Assembly: GCA_946800325.1 (NCBI GenBank) | Contig: OX326958.1 | Location: 65,080,366-65,144,365 of the forward strand | Direction of reading: 5' to 3' | DNA length: 64,000 bases | Origin: Luzula sylvatica | Taxonomy: Eukaryota; Streptophyta; Magnoliopsida; Poales; Juncaceae | In this document: piece by piece, positions 14,997 through 26,389 of the stretch | Layout: each line of letters opens with the position of its first letter | Numbering within the stretch: position 1 is the first letter of the stretch | Translations under genes and position numbers: made by a program | The notes under the pieces: generated by a model | What the model saw: only the letters and a program-made list of their open reading frames with translations | What the model was told of the DNA's origin: nothing | The model's database searches: none

Positions 14997-16391
14997 ATGT
15001 GTGAACACATCATTCATTACACGGACAATACGTTATTTTTTTGGAAGCTCAGTCAAAACATTAAGGTGGTAATGCAAACAATTGCATTATGCTCACAAGT
15101 ATCCGGGTTGGAGATCAATTGGGACAAGAGCGGTTTTGTCCCAATTGCCATACCCGAGGAGTTTCACTCTCACATTTCTACACTAGTCGGGTGTAGCAAA
15201 AAAACTTTACCAATAAAATACCTAGGACTTTCAATTTCTTACAAAAAACCGAGGAATTTCACCTTCCAACCGATCTTAACTAAGCTAAGAGGAAAAATTA
15301 ACAATTGGTGAGATTGGTACTTGGGGCAATTCCGATTTTTTATATGCAAACACTAAAATTACCAAGAGGGATAAATGGTGAGATCAATAAAATTTTGCGA
15401 GCCTTCTTTTGAAAGGGAGAAGAGAAAATTCTAAGGGGGCATTGCTTCATTAATTGGAGAAGAATATGTTTACCAAAAAAACACGGAGTTTTGGGGTTAC
15501 TTAATATAGAACCGCATAATAACGCTTTGTTAATCAAATGGTTATTCATTCTTGACTTCCATAAAGAGGCGCAATGGTCCACGACTTTGAGAATACTTTA
15601 TAATGTTCATGAAGCGAGGGATATCTCATCTATTGCAAATAACATATGTCCGTACTTTCTCAAAGACTTACAGAAGTTTATACCGCTTTACGAATTCCTC
15701 AAGAAAGATTGTTGGTCGCAAGCTTCAATGATTAACCCCTACAATAACCCGATGTATGAGACATCCGAGACGTATGCCACTATTGCTAATTCGAGAATCG
15801 ATTGTGAGTGGACGCCATCACTTCTAAAAATCAAAGTTCCTCTAAAAGTCAAAATCTTCGGATGGTTGGTCCTCAACAATAGAGTGTTAACGGAGGACAA
15901 CCTTAAGAGAGGATGGCCCCACGATCCAAATTGCGCTCTTTGTGTCGGTAACTTGGAAACGGCTAATCATCTTTTCTTGCAATGTCCCTTCACGAAGGAA
16001 ATTTGGAGCCGAATCGAACCGAGGGCTTCTATCGACTCGACAACACTCTCGGAATTTCGGTGAAAACATCGCAAGACCCTAGTTTCGGTGGGAATGCAAA
16101 ATTGAGATGGCAAATGGCTTGCGACTTTATGGATGATTTGGAGTGAGCGCAACAATAGAATATTCCAACGGAAAGGAAGAATACACTAACTCATAGTAAG
16201 GGGTGCGATGGACTTAGCGGGTACTTGGCAAGCACATTGTTGAGAATAAGATCCGATATAGATACAGGGTGCTTGAATGTTAAGTTTAGTAGTTAGAGAC
16301 GGGGTGTATGGTTTAATTTTCAAAAGGTCTCATTTTTACCTTACCATTGTAATTAGTGATTCTTATATAAAAATAAAATGGATCGAACTCT
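14997..16391 (+). mobile_element. 5'-truncated LINE (L1-type) remnant
   Basis: Three fragments in order match the end of a plant LINE ORF2. The first is the reverse-transcriptase segment after the catalytic box, here HYTDN in place of the usual YADD (14,997-15,311). Next comes LPKKHGVLGLLNI (from about 15,340, with an in-frame stop). Last is a zf-RVT domain with WTPSLLKIKVPLKVKIFGWL and CALC...HLFLQCPF (to 16,063). Frameshifts, the stop and the damaged catalytic box show it is dead. The 3' end is judged from the A-rich tail. Confidence 0.8.
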
Positions 16392-17035
16392 ATCGCGTTT
16401 GTCTTTCTTCTCAAAAAGTAAGTTAGGTGAATATTAAAGACAATAAGTAAATTTTTCTAAAAAAAATGATAGCAGGAATATTCAGGAAAATTAGGGGCTT
16501 TTCTGAAGAAAAAAAAATATTCTCATGAGTCATGACCAATGTTATAGATATCGCATATCGCTTACAGGTCGGTCAGTCACCGATAAGAGATATGACCGAC
16601 ATAACAGATTCATAGCGGAAAATATCAGTGGTATAGCGGTTATGTACTTTTTAATATTAATATATTAAATTGATTATTATAACATTAATTTATATTAAGT
16701 TTCTTAAACTAATTTAAATTTTACATGATTAAAATTCAAAATTCAACAGTACAACATAAATTTCAAGTTAAACTAAAAATACATTTAAAATTATAACATA
16801 AAATTACCAGTTTTTAATCGTTTAGTTCAATCAAATTAGAAAGTCGTTCAATTCAATAAAAAATCAATCAATTCAATCGAAAATCAGTCAATTTAATAAA
16901 AATTTATATGTTTTTGGTAGAGCCGTGCAATCAGAGCCCTTAGAGGTTATCCAAGTGAAACTAACACAACTTCGAGTGATGTTGTGGATTTCTTGCTCGT
17001 CGAGGTGCAAATTTATTGATGAAAGGAGGAGCACC
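16392..17035. other. AT-rich spacer with a hAT-like end
   Basis: No gene. At about 16,539 caatgttatagatatcgcatatcgc resembles a hAT-type terminus, but no matching opposite end was found. Confidence 0.3.
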
Positions 17036-17145
17036 ATTATCAGCGACGGGAACTTGACTTTTGCGACGGCCCGTCGCACATACATCAGGCCGTCGCAGAA
17101 ACCCTATTACCGACGGCCCATCGCTAAAGTCTGCCCTGTCGCAAC
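17036..17145. repeat. CACTA-type subterminal repeat array, left part
   Basis: Several gcgacggcccgtcgc-like units in both orientations, the same motif as at 13,540-13,910. The array is cut by the intact Copia element and continues at 26,262. The last five bases, GCAAC (17,141-17,145), are the left copy of the Copia target duplication. Confidence 0.65.
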
Positions 17146-18944
17146 TGTTGGGGAATCCGGGCAACTTTGTTGCAATCAGATTGCGCAGCGGAATTTTACC
17201 CGAACCCCTTAAGCCATGGATCTGTGTATCGCTAATTAGATACGAAGGAAGAGTTTCAAAATTTTCACCTCAGATTTAGTTCAAATCTGGTTGAAGGAAG
17301 CTTCCTGAGATCACGTTGGTGTGCTCGAACCGGCACTACCCTCTATCGGTATCCACACGCGACTCGTTTAGGCTGGATGTGAAGACCTCCGATGCTAGTC
17401 GGATCCTTCCTCCCTTCAGAAAATCTGCTTGCTTCTCTTTTCTTTCACAAAGAAATTCAGCCAAGCTTCACTCTTTTCTTTTCACTGAGAAAACCTTTTT
17501 CTCTTCTTTTGACTCTCCAAGAAAACTCTTTTCTTTTTGTCAAAAATCTGTTCTAGAAAAGATCAGTGAATCTATCTTCTTATTTTTTTTCAAGAAGTCT
17601 TGGTGTGTATTTTTCATCGAGTGGGGAAAAAACTATTCTTTCCACCTAATATCTTTCATCCAATGAATGATATCCAGAGCATTAATGTCATGCACCCATA
17701 CATGCATGTAGCATTCATTTAATGCTTTACACCTTCTATTCGAACAGAATAATATCCTCGTTCGAACAGAATAATATCCACTTTCGAACAGAATAATATC
17801 CTGATTCAAAATCAGAATAACATCCTGATTCAAACTGAATAATATCTACTTTCCTGATTTTCTGTGTCCAGTCCTAACTTGTCTTTGTGTGTGACCCTAT
17901 AGGTTTATTTAAAGTTGGCAGCATATTAAATCTCTATTTAAATATGCAAATCATAGTTGGCCTCTAGCAAGGCATTATGACTACCCAAATTAAATAAATG
18001 ATTTGTGATCATAACCTATTTATCAAATAGACAAATTACTAGCTCTCTTGTTCATTCGATATCTGTTGATCAAAGACATGGTCAAATGTCATCCTTTCTA
18101 AATCAACTTAACTCTTTCCCGATATAGAATTAGATTGAATGTTCAATTAGTATTAACAACACATGTTAATCTTATTGAGCGTGGCCACGCATTTCCTTCA
18201 ATCCTAATTCATCAGGGGGCCCTGAGAGATATCTCTTTCAATCATGAAAGGAACAACTTCCATCTTGGTTATTCACATCCTCCAACATGCTTCATGTAAT
18301 ACCCAATGATGATCTTGATTACCCGGTTAAAGATAACAAAGAAACATATCTAAGTATCACAATTCACAGGTGAGAAATCTAATGATAACCTCAGGTCAAA
18401 GAACTAAAATTCTATTTGTTTATGAGAATATATATAATGACAATAACCATGTATATTCTCATAAGTTGGTCAGTCCAATATGTAGTCTCTAATACATATC
18501 TATATTCCATATTTGACATCACTACATCTCTATGTATTCCATGTCCATGATCAGTAAAACATAATCATCTCATATGCGAATATACTGGTGTACATATATA
18601 TTCTATTTCTTTAGACATGTATATCTCTATATACATCATATATATGACCAGGGACATTTAGATTCGTATTACGTTCATTGATACAGTTTTACTATCATAA
18701 TCACATATTATGATGATGTATGAACTAGTGATACAATTCAAGGCTTATTCACATATTCCTAAATATGTTAAATAACCTGTACACGTATTAAATGAAACTT
18801 TAATCAAATACATATAGTATTAGTTTAACAACACATAAATAATAACTATCCTTTGTTTACATACAAGCTAAACAGTTTAGCCTAGGGTATTATTTAGTTC
18901 AGCCCAGGGCATTATTTCATTCAGCCTAGGGCATTATTCCTTCA
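17146..18944 (-). repeat. 3' LTR (1,799 bp) of the intact Copia
   Basis: It runs from TGTTGG to CCTTCA on the plus strand. It is 12 bp longer than the partner LTR; the length difference and the visible mismatches sit in the first ~45 bp. Repeats of ttcgaacagaataatatcc occur at 17,737-17,850. Confidence 0.95.
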
Positions 18945-18955
18945 GTCTCCCACTT
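18945..18955 (-). other. Polypurine tract
   Basis: On the minus strand AAGTGGGAGAC directly precedes the 3' LTR. It is the usual primer site for plus-strand synthesis in Copia elements. Confidence 0.8.
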
Positions 18956-18988
18956 GCACTAGGGTGAACTGATAATAATAATACACAC

Positions 18989-21900
18989 TCAACTCTCCTC
19001 TCTGAGGTAATCCAAACCAATAGCTCTAGCATGACGATCATGTTTCGCTATCGAGAGCGGCTTAGTAAACGGATCAGCTATATTATCATCAGTTGGAATT
19101 TTGCACACATTCACGTCTCCTCTCTCTATTATCTCTCGAATTAGATGAAAACGCCGAAGTATGTGTTTGGATCTATGGTGTGACCTTGGCTCCCTAGATT
19201 GCGCAATTGCTCCATTGTTATCACAAAAGAGAGGCACAGGGTCCAACACACTTGGAACTACACCTAGTTCTGCCACAAATTTCTTGATCCAAACAGCTTC
19301 CTTAGCTGCTTCTGAAGCTGCTATATACTCCGCTTCCGTTGTAGAATCTGCGACAGTTTGTTGTTTGGAACTTTTCCAAACAACCGCTCCTCCGTTCAAA
19401 CAGAATACATAACCACTTTGCGATCTAAAATCATCAATGCAGGTTTGAAAGCTAGCATCGGTATAACCCCTTATCACCAGCTCACTTTCCAAACCTCCAT
19501 AGATTAAGAATACATCTTTAGTTCTTCTCAAGTACTTAAGAATATTCTTTACTGCTATCCAGTGACTCTCACCTGGATCTGATTGGTATCTGCTTGTTAC
19601 ACTTAATGCATATGACACATCTGGTCTAGTACATATCATCGCATACATAATAGATCCAATTGCAGAAGCATATGGTACTCTATTCATGCGTTCTCGTTCA
19701 TCTCTCGATGTCGGACATTGAGATTTATCTAACGAGATACCATGCGACATTGGCAAGGATCCTCTCTTGGAATCTTGCATATTGAACCTCTTCAATACCT
19801 TGTCAATGTATGTACTTTGACTCAGACCTAGAAGCTTCCTTGATCTATCTCTATAGATCTTTACGCCTAATATATAAGCTGCTTCTCCTAGGTCTTTCAT
19901 TGAAAATTGATTCCCCAAATATTTCTTAACACTTAAGAGCATAGGTATATCATTACCAATGAGCAATATGTCATCCACATAAAGAACTAAGAATACATGT
20001 GCACTCCCACTGAATTTCTTGTATACACAAGCTTCTTCCACATTCTTGATGAAACCATAATCCTTGATTACTTCATCAAAACGAAGATTCCAACTTCGAG
20101 ATGCTTGCTTCAAACCATAAATAGACTTTTGAAACTTGCATACTTTCTTAGAATTCTTTGGATCGACAAAACCCTCGGGTTGTATCATGTATACATCCTC
20201 GTTCAAGTTCCCGTTAAGGAAAGCAGTTTTGACATCCATTTGCCATATTTCATAGTCATAATATGCGGCTATGGCAAGTAGAATTCTTATAGACTTAAGC
20301 ATGGCCACGGGCGAAAACGTTTCATCATAGTCTATACCATGAGTTTGCTTGAAACCTTTCGCCACAAGCCGTGCTTTGTAAGTATGCACCTTACCATCCA
20401 TGTCAGTTTTCTTCTTGAAAACCCACTTACACCCAATGGTTTTTAATCCTTCAGGTGGATCAATCAAGTTCCAAACTTGATTGTCATACATGGATTGTAT
20501 CTCGACATTCATGGCTTCTTGCCATTTCTGTGAATCTTCACTCATCATAGCCTCTACGTAGGATGTTGGTTCATCATCCATGGCCAACACATCATCATCA
20601 TTAGTCACGAGAAATCCATATCTCTCGGGCTCTTGACGATTCCTACTAGATCTACGAGGTGGTTCTTGTGTAACATTTTCTGATTCTCCAACATTTGGTG
20701 AACCCGAAATATTTTCCATCTCATGTTCATTTTCAGTTTGGGAATCTTGAACTTCTTCAAGATCAACCTTACTCCCACTAGCTCTTTTGGAAATGAACTC
20801 CTTCTCTAAGAAGACTCCATTTCTAGCTATGAAAATCTTATTTTCTGAGGGGATGTAAAAGTAATACCCTTTAGTTTCCTTAGGATATCCCACGAACAAA
20901 CATTTATCCGATTTGGGTCCAAGCTTATCTGACATCATGCGTTTAACATATGCCTCGCAACCCCAAATCTTCAGAAAAGACAAACTCGGAGTTCTTCCTC
21001 TCCATATCTCATATGGAGTCTTTTCTACGGATTTAGATGGAATTCTATTCAGTATGAATGCGGCTGTTTCAATGGCATAACCCCAAAATGATTTCGGGAG
21101 ATCAGTTTGACTCATCATAGATCGAACCATGTCCAACAAGGTACGATTTCTCCTCTCGGAAACACCATTCCATTGAGGTGTACCGGGTGGAGTTAATTGT
21201 GAAACAATTCCACAATCTCTTAGATAGTCATCAAAATCTTGGCTCAAATATTCACCACCTCGATCAGATCGAATGGCCTTTATTTTCTTGCCTAGTTGAT
21301 TCTCTACTTCATTCTTAAAATCTTTGAACCTTTCAAACGATTCTGACTTTTGTCTCATCAAGTAGACAAAACCATATCTACTATAGTCATCAGTGAATGT
21401 AATGAAGTATCTATAACCTCCTCTGGCTTCCATGCTCATTGGGCCACATACATCAGTATGTACGAGCTCCAACAACTCATTGGATCTTTCACCAACATTT
21501 GAGAAAGGTTTCTTAGTCATTTTGCCTAATAAACAAGACTCACATGTCTCATATGATCTCATATCAAATGAGTCTAAAAGTCCATCAGTATGGAGTTTAG
21601 AAATGCGTTTCTCATTTATATGGCCTAAACGACAATGCCAAAAGTAGGTCTGATTATCAACATGAGACATTATCCTTTCGGTATTGATATTAAATATGGA
21701 TTTGTGATTATTCAGATCTAGCACATAGAGACCATTTTCTAATGAAACATTTCCATAGAAAATTTCTCCTTTACGGATAGTACAATTATTATCTTCTATA
21801 ATAAATTTGTAACCATCCAAAGCTAGTCTTGAAATAGAAATAATATTCCTGTTCATACCAGGTACAAAACAACAATTGTTTAGTTCTAATACAAATCCAT

Positions 21901-22927
21901 TAGGTAAAGTTAAATGGTAATTTCCTACGGCTAAAGCAGCAACTCTTGCTCCATTTCCCACACGTAGGTCCATTTCACCTTTAGCTAATTTCCTTCTACT
22001 TTGTAGTCCCTGCACATTTTTACAAATGTGAGTGCCACATCCGGTATCTAATACCCAATTTGACAAAGTAGATAAGTTAACATCAATACCTGAGGCACTT
22101 GCCGAAACTGCTTTCTTCTTCTTCACTTCTTCTAAGTAAAGAGGGCAGTTCCTTTTCCAATGGCCATCTTTATGGCAATGGAAACAAGTGGTCGGTTCAG
22201 ATTTCTTGATCTTTGGTTTGGGCAACATCTTGCCCTTACCTTTGTTCTTGCCTTTGAACTTCTTCTTGAACTTTCCCTTTTGAACCATCAGAACTTCGTT
22301 GACATTTGATGCCTTGAAGTCTCCGGACCTATTGGTAGCCTCAAAATTCTTGAGCATACCATGTAATTCCGGTATTGTTTTGTCCATAGAGTGCATGTTG
22401 TAGTTAGAAACAAACTGTGCGAAATTCGGAGTCAAAGACTCAAGAATCAAGTCAGTTTCCATCTCATGGCTGACTTTCGCACCTAGTTTCTCAAGGTTAT
22501 CAACATAACCTTTCATCTTTAAAACATGTGCACTCATAGATGTACCCGAGACCATTTTACAGTTGAACAACGCCTTGTGAGTGTTAAACCTCTCAAGTCT
22601 GGCTTGCTCTTGGAACATTTCCTTGAGCTGTTTGTGCATAACATATGCATGCGAATCTACAAACTGCTTTTGAAGATCCGATGACATAGTTGCCAACATG
22701 AGACAGGTTATTTCAACATCATCATCTATGAACTTTTCATAGTATTCTTGGTCCACTTGGTCAGCATCTGCTGGTGGTTCTTCAGTTGGGAGAGGCTCAT
22801 CAAGAACATAACCCTTATGTTCAGCCCTAAGAACAATTCTTAGATTTCGCTCCCAATCCAGAAAGTTTTTACCATTCAACTTCTCCTTCTCAAGGAGAGA
22901 TCGCAAATTTAAACTGTTTGAGGACAT
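18989..22927 (-). CDS. Ty1-copia gag-pol polyprotein, 1,312 aa, intact
   Basis: This polyprotein makes the retrotransposon capsid and enzymes. In order it shows a Gag (UBN2-type) domain at residues 1-240, a CCHC zinc knuckle (C248, C251, H256, C261), the protease active site DTGC at 294-297, an HLGH-type pre-integrase zinc region, an integrase core (HTDVCGP, SDRGGEY and NGVSERRNR carry the D, D, E residues), a reverse transcriptase with YVDD, and RNase H near the C-terminus (YTDASF). The order PR-INT-RT-RH defines the Copia superfamily. Gag and Pol share one frame with no stop, as usual for plant Copia. The ATG is the first in frame. All catalytic signatures look intact. Confidence 0.97.
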   Translation of the reverse strand: MSSNSLNLRSLLEKEKLNGKNFLDWERNLRIVLRAEHKGYVLDEPLPTEEPPADADQVDQEYYEKFIDDDVEITCLMLATMSSDLQKQFVDSHAYVMHKQLKEMFQEQARLERFNTHKALFNCKMVSGTSMSAHVLKMKGYVDNLEKLGAKVSHEMETDLILESLTPNFAQFVSNYNMHSMDKTIPELHGMLKNFEATNRSGDFKASNVNEVLMVQKGKFKKKFKGKNKGKGKMLPKPKIKKSEPTTCFHCHKDGHWKRNCPLYLEEVKKKKAVSASASGIDVNLSTLSNWVLDTGCGTHICKNVQGLQSRRKLAKGEMDLRVGNGARVAALAVGNYHLTLPNGFVLELNNCCFVPGMNRNIISISRLALDGYKFIIEDNNCTIRKGEIFYGNVSLENGLYVLDLNNHKSIFNINTERIMSHVDNQTYFWHCRLGHINEKRISKLHTDGLLDSFDMRSYETCESCLLGKMTKKPFSNVGERSNELLELVHTDVCGPMSMEARGGYRYFITFTDDYSRYGFVYLMRQKSESFERFKDFKNEVENQLGKKIKAIRSDRGGEYLSQDFDDYLRDCGIVSQLTPPGTPQWNGVSERRNRTLLDMVRSMMSQTDLPKSFWGYAIETAAFILNRIPSKSVEKTPYEIWRGRTPSLSFLKIWGCEAYVKRMMSDKLGPKSDKCLFVGYPKETKGYYFYIPSENKIFIARNGVFLEKEFISKRASGSKVDLEEVQDSQTENEHEMENISGSPNVGESENVTQEPPRRSSRNRQEPERYGFLVTNDDDVLAMDDEPTSYVEAMMSEDSQKWQEAMNVEIQSMYDNQVWNLIDPPEGLKTIGCKWVFKKKTDMDGKVHTYKARLVAKGFKQTHGIDYDETFSPVAMLKSIRILLAIAAYYDYEIWQMDVKTAFLNGNLNEDVYMIQPEGFVDPKNSKKVCKFQKSIYGLKQASRSWNLRFDEVIKDYGFIKNVEEACVYKKFSGSAHVFLVLYVDDILLIGNDIPMLLSVKKYLGNQFSMKDLGEAAYILGVKIYRDRSRKLLGLSQSTYIDKVLKRFNMQDSKRGSLPMSHGISLDKSQCPTSRDERERMNRVPYASAIGSIMYAMICTRPDVSYALSVTSRYQSDPGESHWIAVKNILKYLRRTKDVFLIYGGLESELVIRGYTDASFQTCIDDFRSQSGYVFCLNGGAVVWKSSKQQTVADSTTEAEYIAASEAAKEAVWIKKFVAELGVVPSVLDPVPLFCDNNGAIAQSREPRSHHRSKHILRRFHLIREIIERGDVNVCKIPTDDNIADPFTKPLSIAKHDRHARAIGLDYLREES

Positions 22928-23610
22928 TTTTCTACATGGAATAAAATGTGCAAAATTAATACTTTTATAGATGATAACATTTATGTTTTAGTTCATTTAA
23001 AATACTCCCACTATTTTTATCAAATCAACAACCCTCACTGTGTTGGTTCGGATACATTCCAACTACATGTACCATAGTGGCTCAAGATCCATATTTCGCA
23101 AAATCCTAATCGGCTTTGGCTCGTCTCAGAATTCTGTTATTTAGGTAGGATCAAATCCAATTGCATCTCCATGCAACTCTTGAGATCATTTATGAGATCA
23201 GGGGTTTATGAGTCTAACTCAAAAAATCCATGTGTGTACATATCTCATCTTATGCCCTAAGTTCAAGTCCGACTTGCTACTTAGTTAAGTACTAACCATA
23301 ACTGATTATCATCCAATTAATCTACCAACACACCCAGCTTTGGCATGACCTATGTCGGTAATTAATCAATGCATATTCTCCTGCCAACTATATAAGCTCA
23401 CACACCCAGCTTTGGCATGACCCATGTGAGTGATATAAAGGCCCTGAGAATTTCAGAATATGGGAGGCATTTTCTCAACTTAATAATTAATAGAGGGATT
23501 TCTAATTTATTTATCACATGCAAAAGCATATCACATCACACATCACAGAATAATTAATTTAATGACATAGCATGGCCATGATCTTTATAAGCCACTATAA
23601 AGATCCCTAA

Positions 23611-23812
23611 TTAATTACTTATAATGAACTCCTTCATTACAACAATGGACGTGGTGATGAACTCCTTCGTCATGTGATCGGTTATGGCGATTAGCTTCTT
23701 CATCATGTGATAGGTTGTGGTGATGAACTCCTTCATCTTGTGATTGGTTGTCCTGATGAACTCCTTCACCATGTAATCGGTTGAGGCGATGAACTCCTTC
23801 ATCTTCTTTAAT
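23611..23812 (-). repeat. ~33-bp minisatellite in the Copia leader
   Basis: Five or so units of gatgaactccttc followed by a variable catgtgatyggttgtgg lie between the primer site and gag. The 63-codon frame over it is a translation of the repeat, not a gene. Confidence 0.75.
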
Positions 23813-24049
23813 TTACAACCTTATTTATTTTACAACTTGGACAACTCACCGGTTGCCTTAATAAAATAAAATTACAATTTGGACAACTTACTGGTTGCCT
23901 TTAGCCATAAATCAAATTTACAACATGCACAACATACATACAATCACATCATTCAATCACAACACAAAGTTTTTGGCCCATGCTATATCATATATCGTTG
24001 AATTATAAAATACATATATACATTTTGACTAATACATATGCAATAATCT

Positions 24050-24360
24050 CCACGTGCGACCAGAATAATATCCTGCATCTTATGCAATAATATCCTGCAT
24101 CTCATGCAATAAATCTCAGCGTGAGACAGTGCACCTTCTGCTTGAACAGAATAATATCTTCGTTCAAACAGACAATAATATCCGGTATCTCATGAAATAA
24201 TATCCTGCATCTCATGCAATAATATCCTGCATCTTATGCAGTAAATCTCAGCGTGAGACAGCGTACATTTCTGTTTGAACAGAATAATATCCTCGTTCAA
24301 ACAGAATAACATCTTGCATCTCATGCAATAATATCCTGCTCGAGACAGTGCACCTTCTTA
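24050..24360 (-). repeat. Second leader repeat block
   Basis: Phrases aataatatcctgcatctcatgc and gttcaaacagaataatatc recur, related to repeats inside the LTRs, showing exchange or expansion of one short motif across leader and LTR. Confidence 0.6.
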
Positions 24361-24459
24361 TGCATAATATCAATCAAAATACATATGTAGTTTTATAATT
24401 CTCAGAAACTCTAAACTAGTACATCTAATATACTAAATCGATCTAATAAACGATACACG

Positions 24460-24473
24460 TGGCTCTGATACCA
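24460..24473 (-). other. Primer-binding site of the intact Copia
   Basis: On the minus strand TGGTATCAGAGCCA lies one base after the 5' LTR and matches the complement of the initiator tRNA-Met 3' end. Confidence 0.9.
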
Positions 24474-24474
24474 C

Positions 24475-26261
24475 TGTTGGGGGTTCGCGCAATCATATTG
24501 CTCGGCGGAATTTTACCCGAACCCCTTAAGCCATGGATCTGTGTATCGCTAATTAGATACGAAGGAAGAGTTTCAAAATTTTCACCTCAGATTTAGTTCA
24601 AATCTGGTTGAAGGAAGCTTCCTGAGATCACGTTGGTGTGCTCGAACCGGCACTACCCTCTATCGGTATCCACACGCGACTCGTTTAGGCTGGATGTGAA
24701 GACCTCCGATGCTAGTCGGATCCTTCCTCCCTTCAGAAAATCTGCTTGCTTCTCTTTTCTTTCACAAAGAAATTCAGCCAAGCTTCACTCTTTTCTTTTC
24801 ACTGAGAAAACCTTTTTCTCTTCTTTTGACTCTCCAAGAAAACTCTTTTCTTTTTGTCAAAAATCTGTTCTAGAAAAGATCAGTGAATCTATCTTCTTAT
24901 TTTTTTTCAAGAAGTCTTGGTGTGTATTTTTCATCGAGTGGGGAAAAAACTATTCTTTCCACCTAATATCTTTCATCCAATGAATGATATCCAGAGCATT
25001 AATGTCATGCACCCATACATGCATGTAGCATTCATTTAATGCTTTACACCTTCTATTCGAACAGAATAATATCCTCGTTCGAACAGAATAATATCCACTT
25101 TCGAACAGAATAATATCCTGATTCAAAATCAGAATAACATCCTGATTCAAACTGAATAATATCTACTTTCCTGATTTTCTGTGTCCAGTCCTAACTTGTC
25201 TTTGTGTGTGACCCTATAGGTTTATTTAAAGTTGGCAGCATATTAAATCTCTATTTAAATATGCAAATCATAGTTGGCCTCTAGCAAGGCATTATGACTA
25301 CCCAAATTAAATAAATGATTTGTGATCATAACCTATTTATCAAATAGACAAATTACTAGCTCTCTTGTTCATTCGATATCTGTTGATCAAAGACATGGTC
25401 AAATGTCATCCTTTCTAAATCAACTTAACTCTTTCCCGATATAGAATTAGATTGAATGTTCAATTAGTATTAACAACACATGTTAATCTTATTGAGCGTG
25501 GCCACGCATTTCCTTCAATCCTAATTCATCAGGGGGCCCTGAGAGATATCTCTTTCAATCATGAAAGGAACAACTTCCATCTTGGTTATTCACATCCTCC
25601 AACATGCTTCATGTAATACCCAATGATGATCTTGATTACCCGGTTAAAGATAACAAAGAAACATATCTAAGTATCACAATTCACAGGTGAGAAATCTAAT
25701 GATAACCTCAGGTCAAAGAACTAAAATTCTATTTGTTTATGAGAATATATATAATGACAATAACCATGTATATTCTCATAAGTTGGTCAGTCCAATATGT
25801 AGTCTCTAATACATATCTATATTCCATATTTGACATCACTACATCTCTATGTATTCCATGTCCATGATCAGTAAAACATAATCATCTCATATGCGAATAT
25901 ACTGGTGTACATATATATTCTATTTCTTTAGACATGTATATCTCTATATACATCATATATATGACCAGGGACATTTAGATTCGTATTACGTTCATTGATA
26001 CAGTTTTACTATCATAATCACATATTATGATGATGTATGAACTAGTGATACAATTCAAGGCTTATTCACATATTCCTAAATATGTTAAATAACCTGTACA
26101 CGTATTAAATGAAACTTTAATCAAATACATATAGTATTAGTTTAACAACACATAAATAATAACTATCCTTTGTTTACATACAAGCTAAACAGTTTAGCCT
26201 AGGGTATTATTTAGTTCAGCCCAGGGCATTATTTCATTCAGCCTAGGGCATTATTCCTTCA
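24475..26261 (-). repeat. 5' LTR (1,787 bp) of the intact Copia
   Basis: Same sequence as 17,191-18,944 at an offset of 7,317 bp, with identical 116- and 66-codon chance frames in both copies. As the 5' LTR it should hold the element's promoter. Confidence 0.95.
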
Positions 26262-26372
26262 GCAACTGCCCCAAGCCCGTCGGTGTAGCGCCCCCATGGC
26301 CCGTCGGTGAAGAGAGTGACCCGTCGCAGAAGATCCCCCACGGCCCGTCGGTGAAGTTATCCTCGCCAGCGC
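26262..26372. repeat. CACTA-type subterminal repeat array, right part
   Basis: Continues the array interrupted at 17,145, with cggcccgtcggtgaag units. GCAAC at 26,262-26,266 is the right target duplication of the Copia element. Confidence 0.65.
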
Positions 26373-26389
26373 GCCCGTCTCTCTCTTTA

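Larger units (their letters stand above)
17146..26261 (-). mobile_element. Complete Ty1-copia LTR retrotransposon, 9.1 kb
   Basis: The element has two LTRs, ends starting TG and ending CA, and a perfect 5-bp target duplication GCAAC (17,141-17,145 and 26,262-26,266). It also has a tRNA-Met primer site, a polypurine tract and one uninterrupted gag-pol frame. Beyond their first ~45 bases the LTRs appear identical over some 1,750 bp, so insertion is recent. A 1.5-kb leader with tandem repeats separates primer site and gag. It inserted into a CACTA-type subterminal array. All parts needed for autonomy appear present, though expression is unknown. Confidence 0.95.

Noticed and set aside
16539..16830. 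Possible hAT element starting caatgttatagatatcgc
   Set aside because: No opposite terminus or target duplication could be found.
17316..17666. 116-codon frame, repeated identically at 24,633-24,983
   Set aside because: It lies inside both LTRs, so it is an LTR-borne chance frame and not a host gene.
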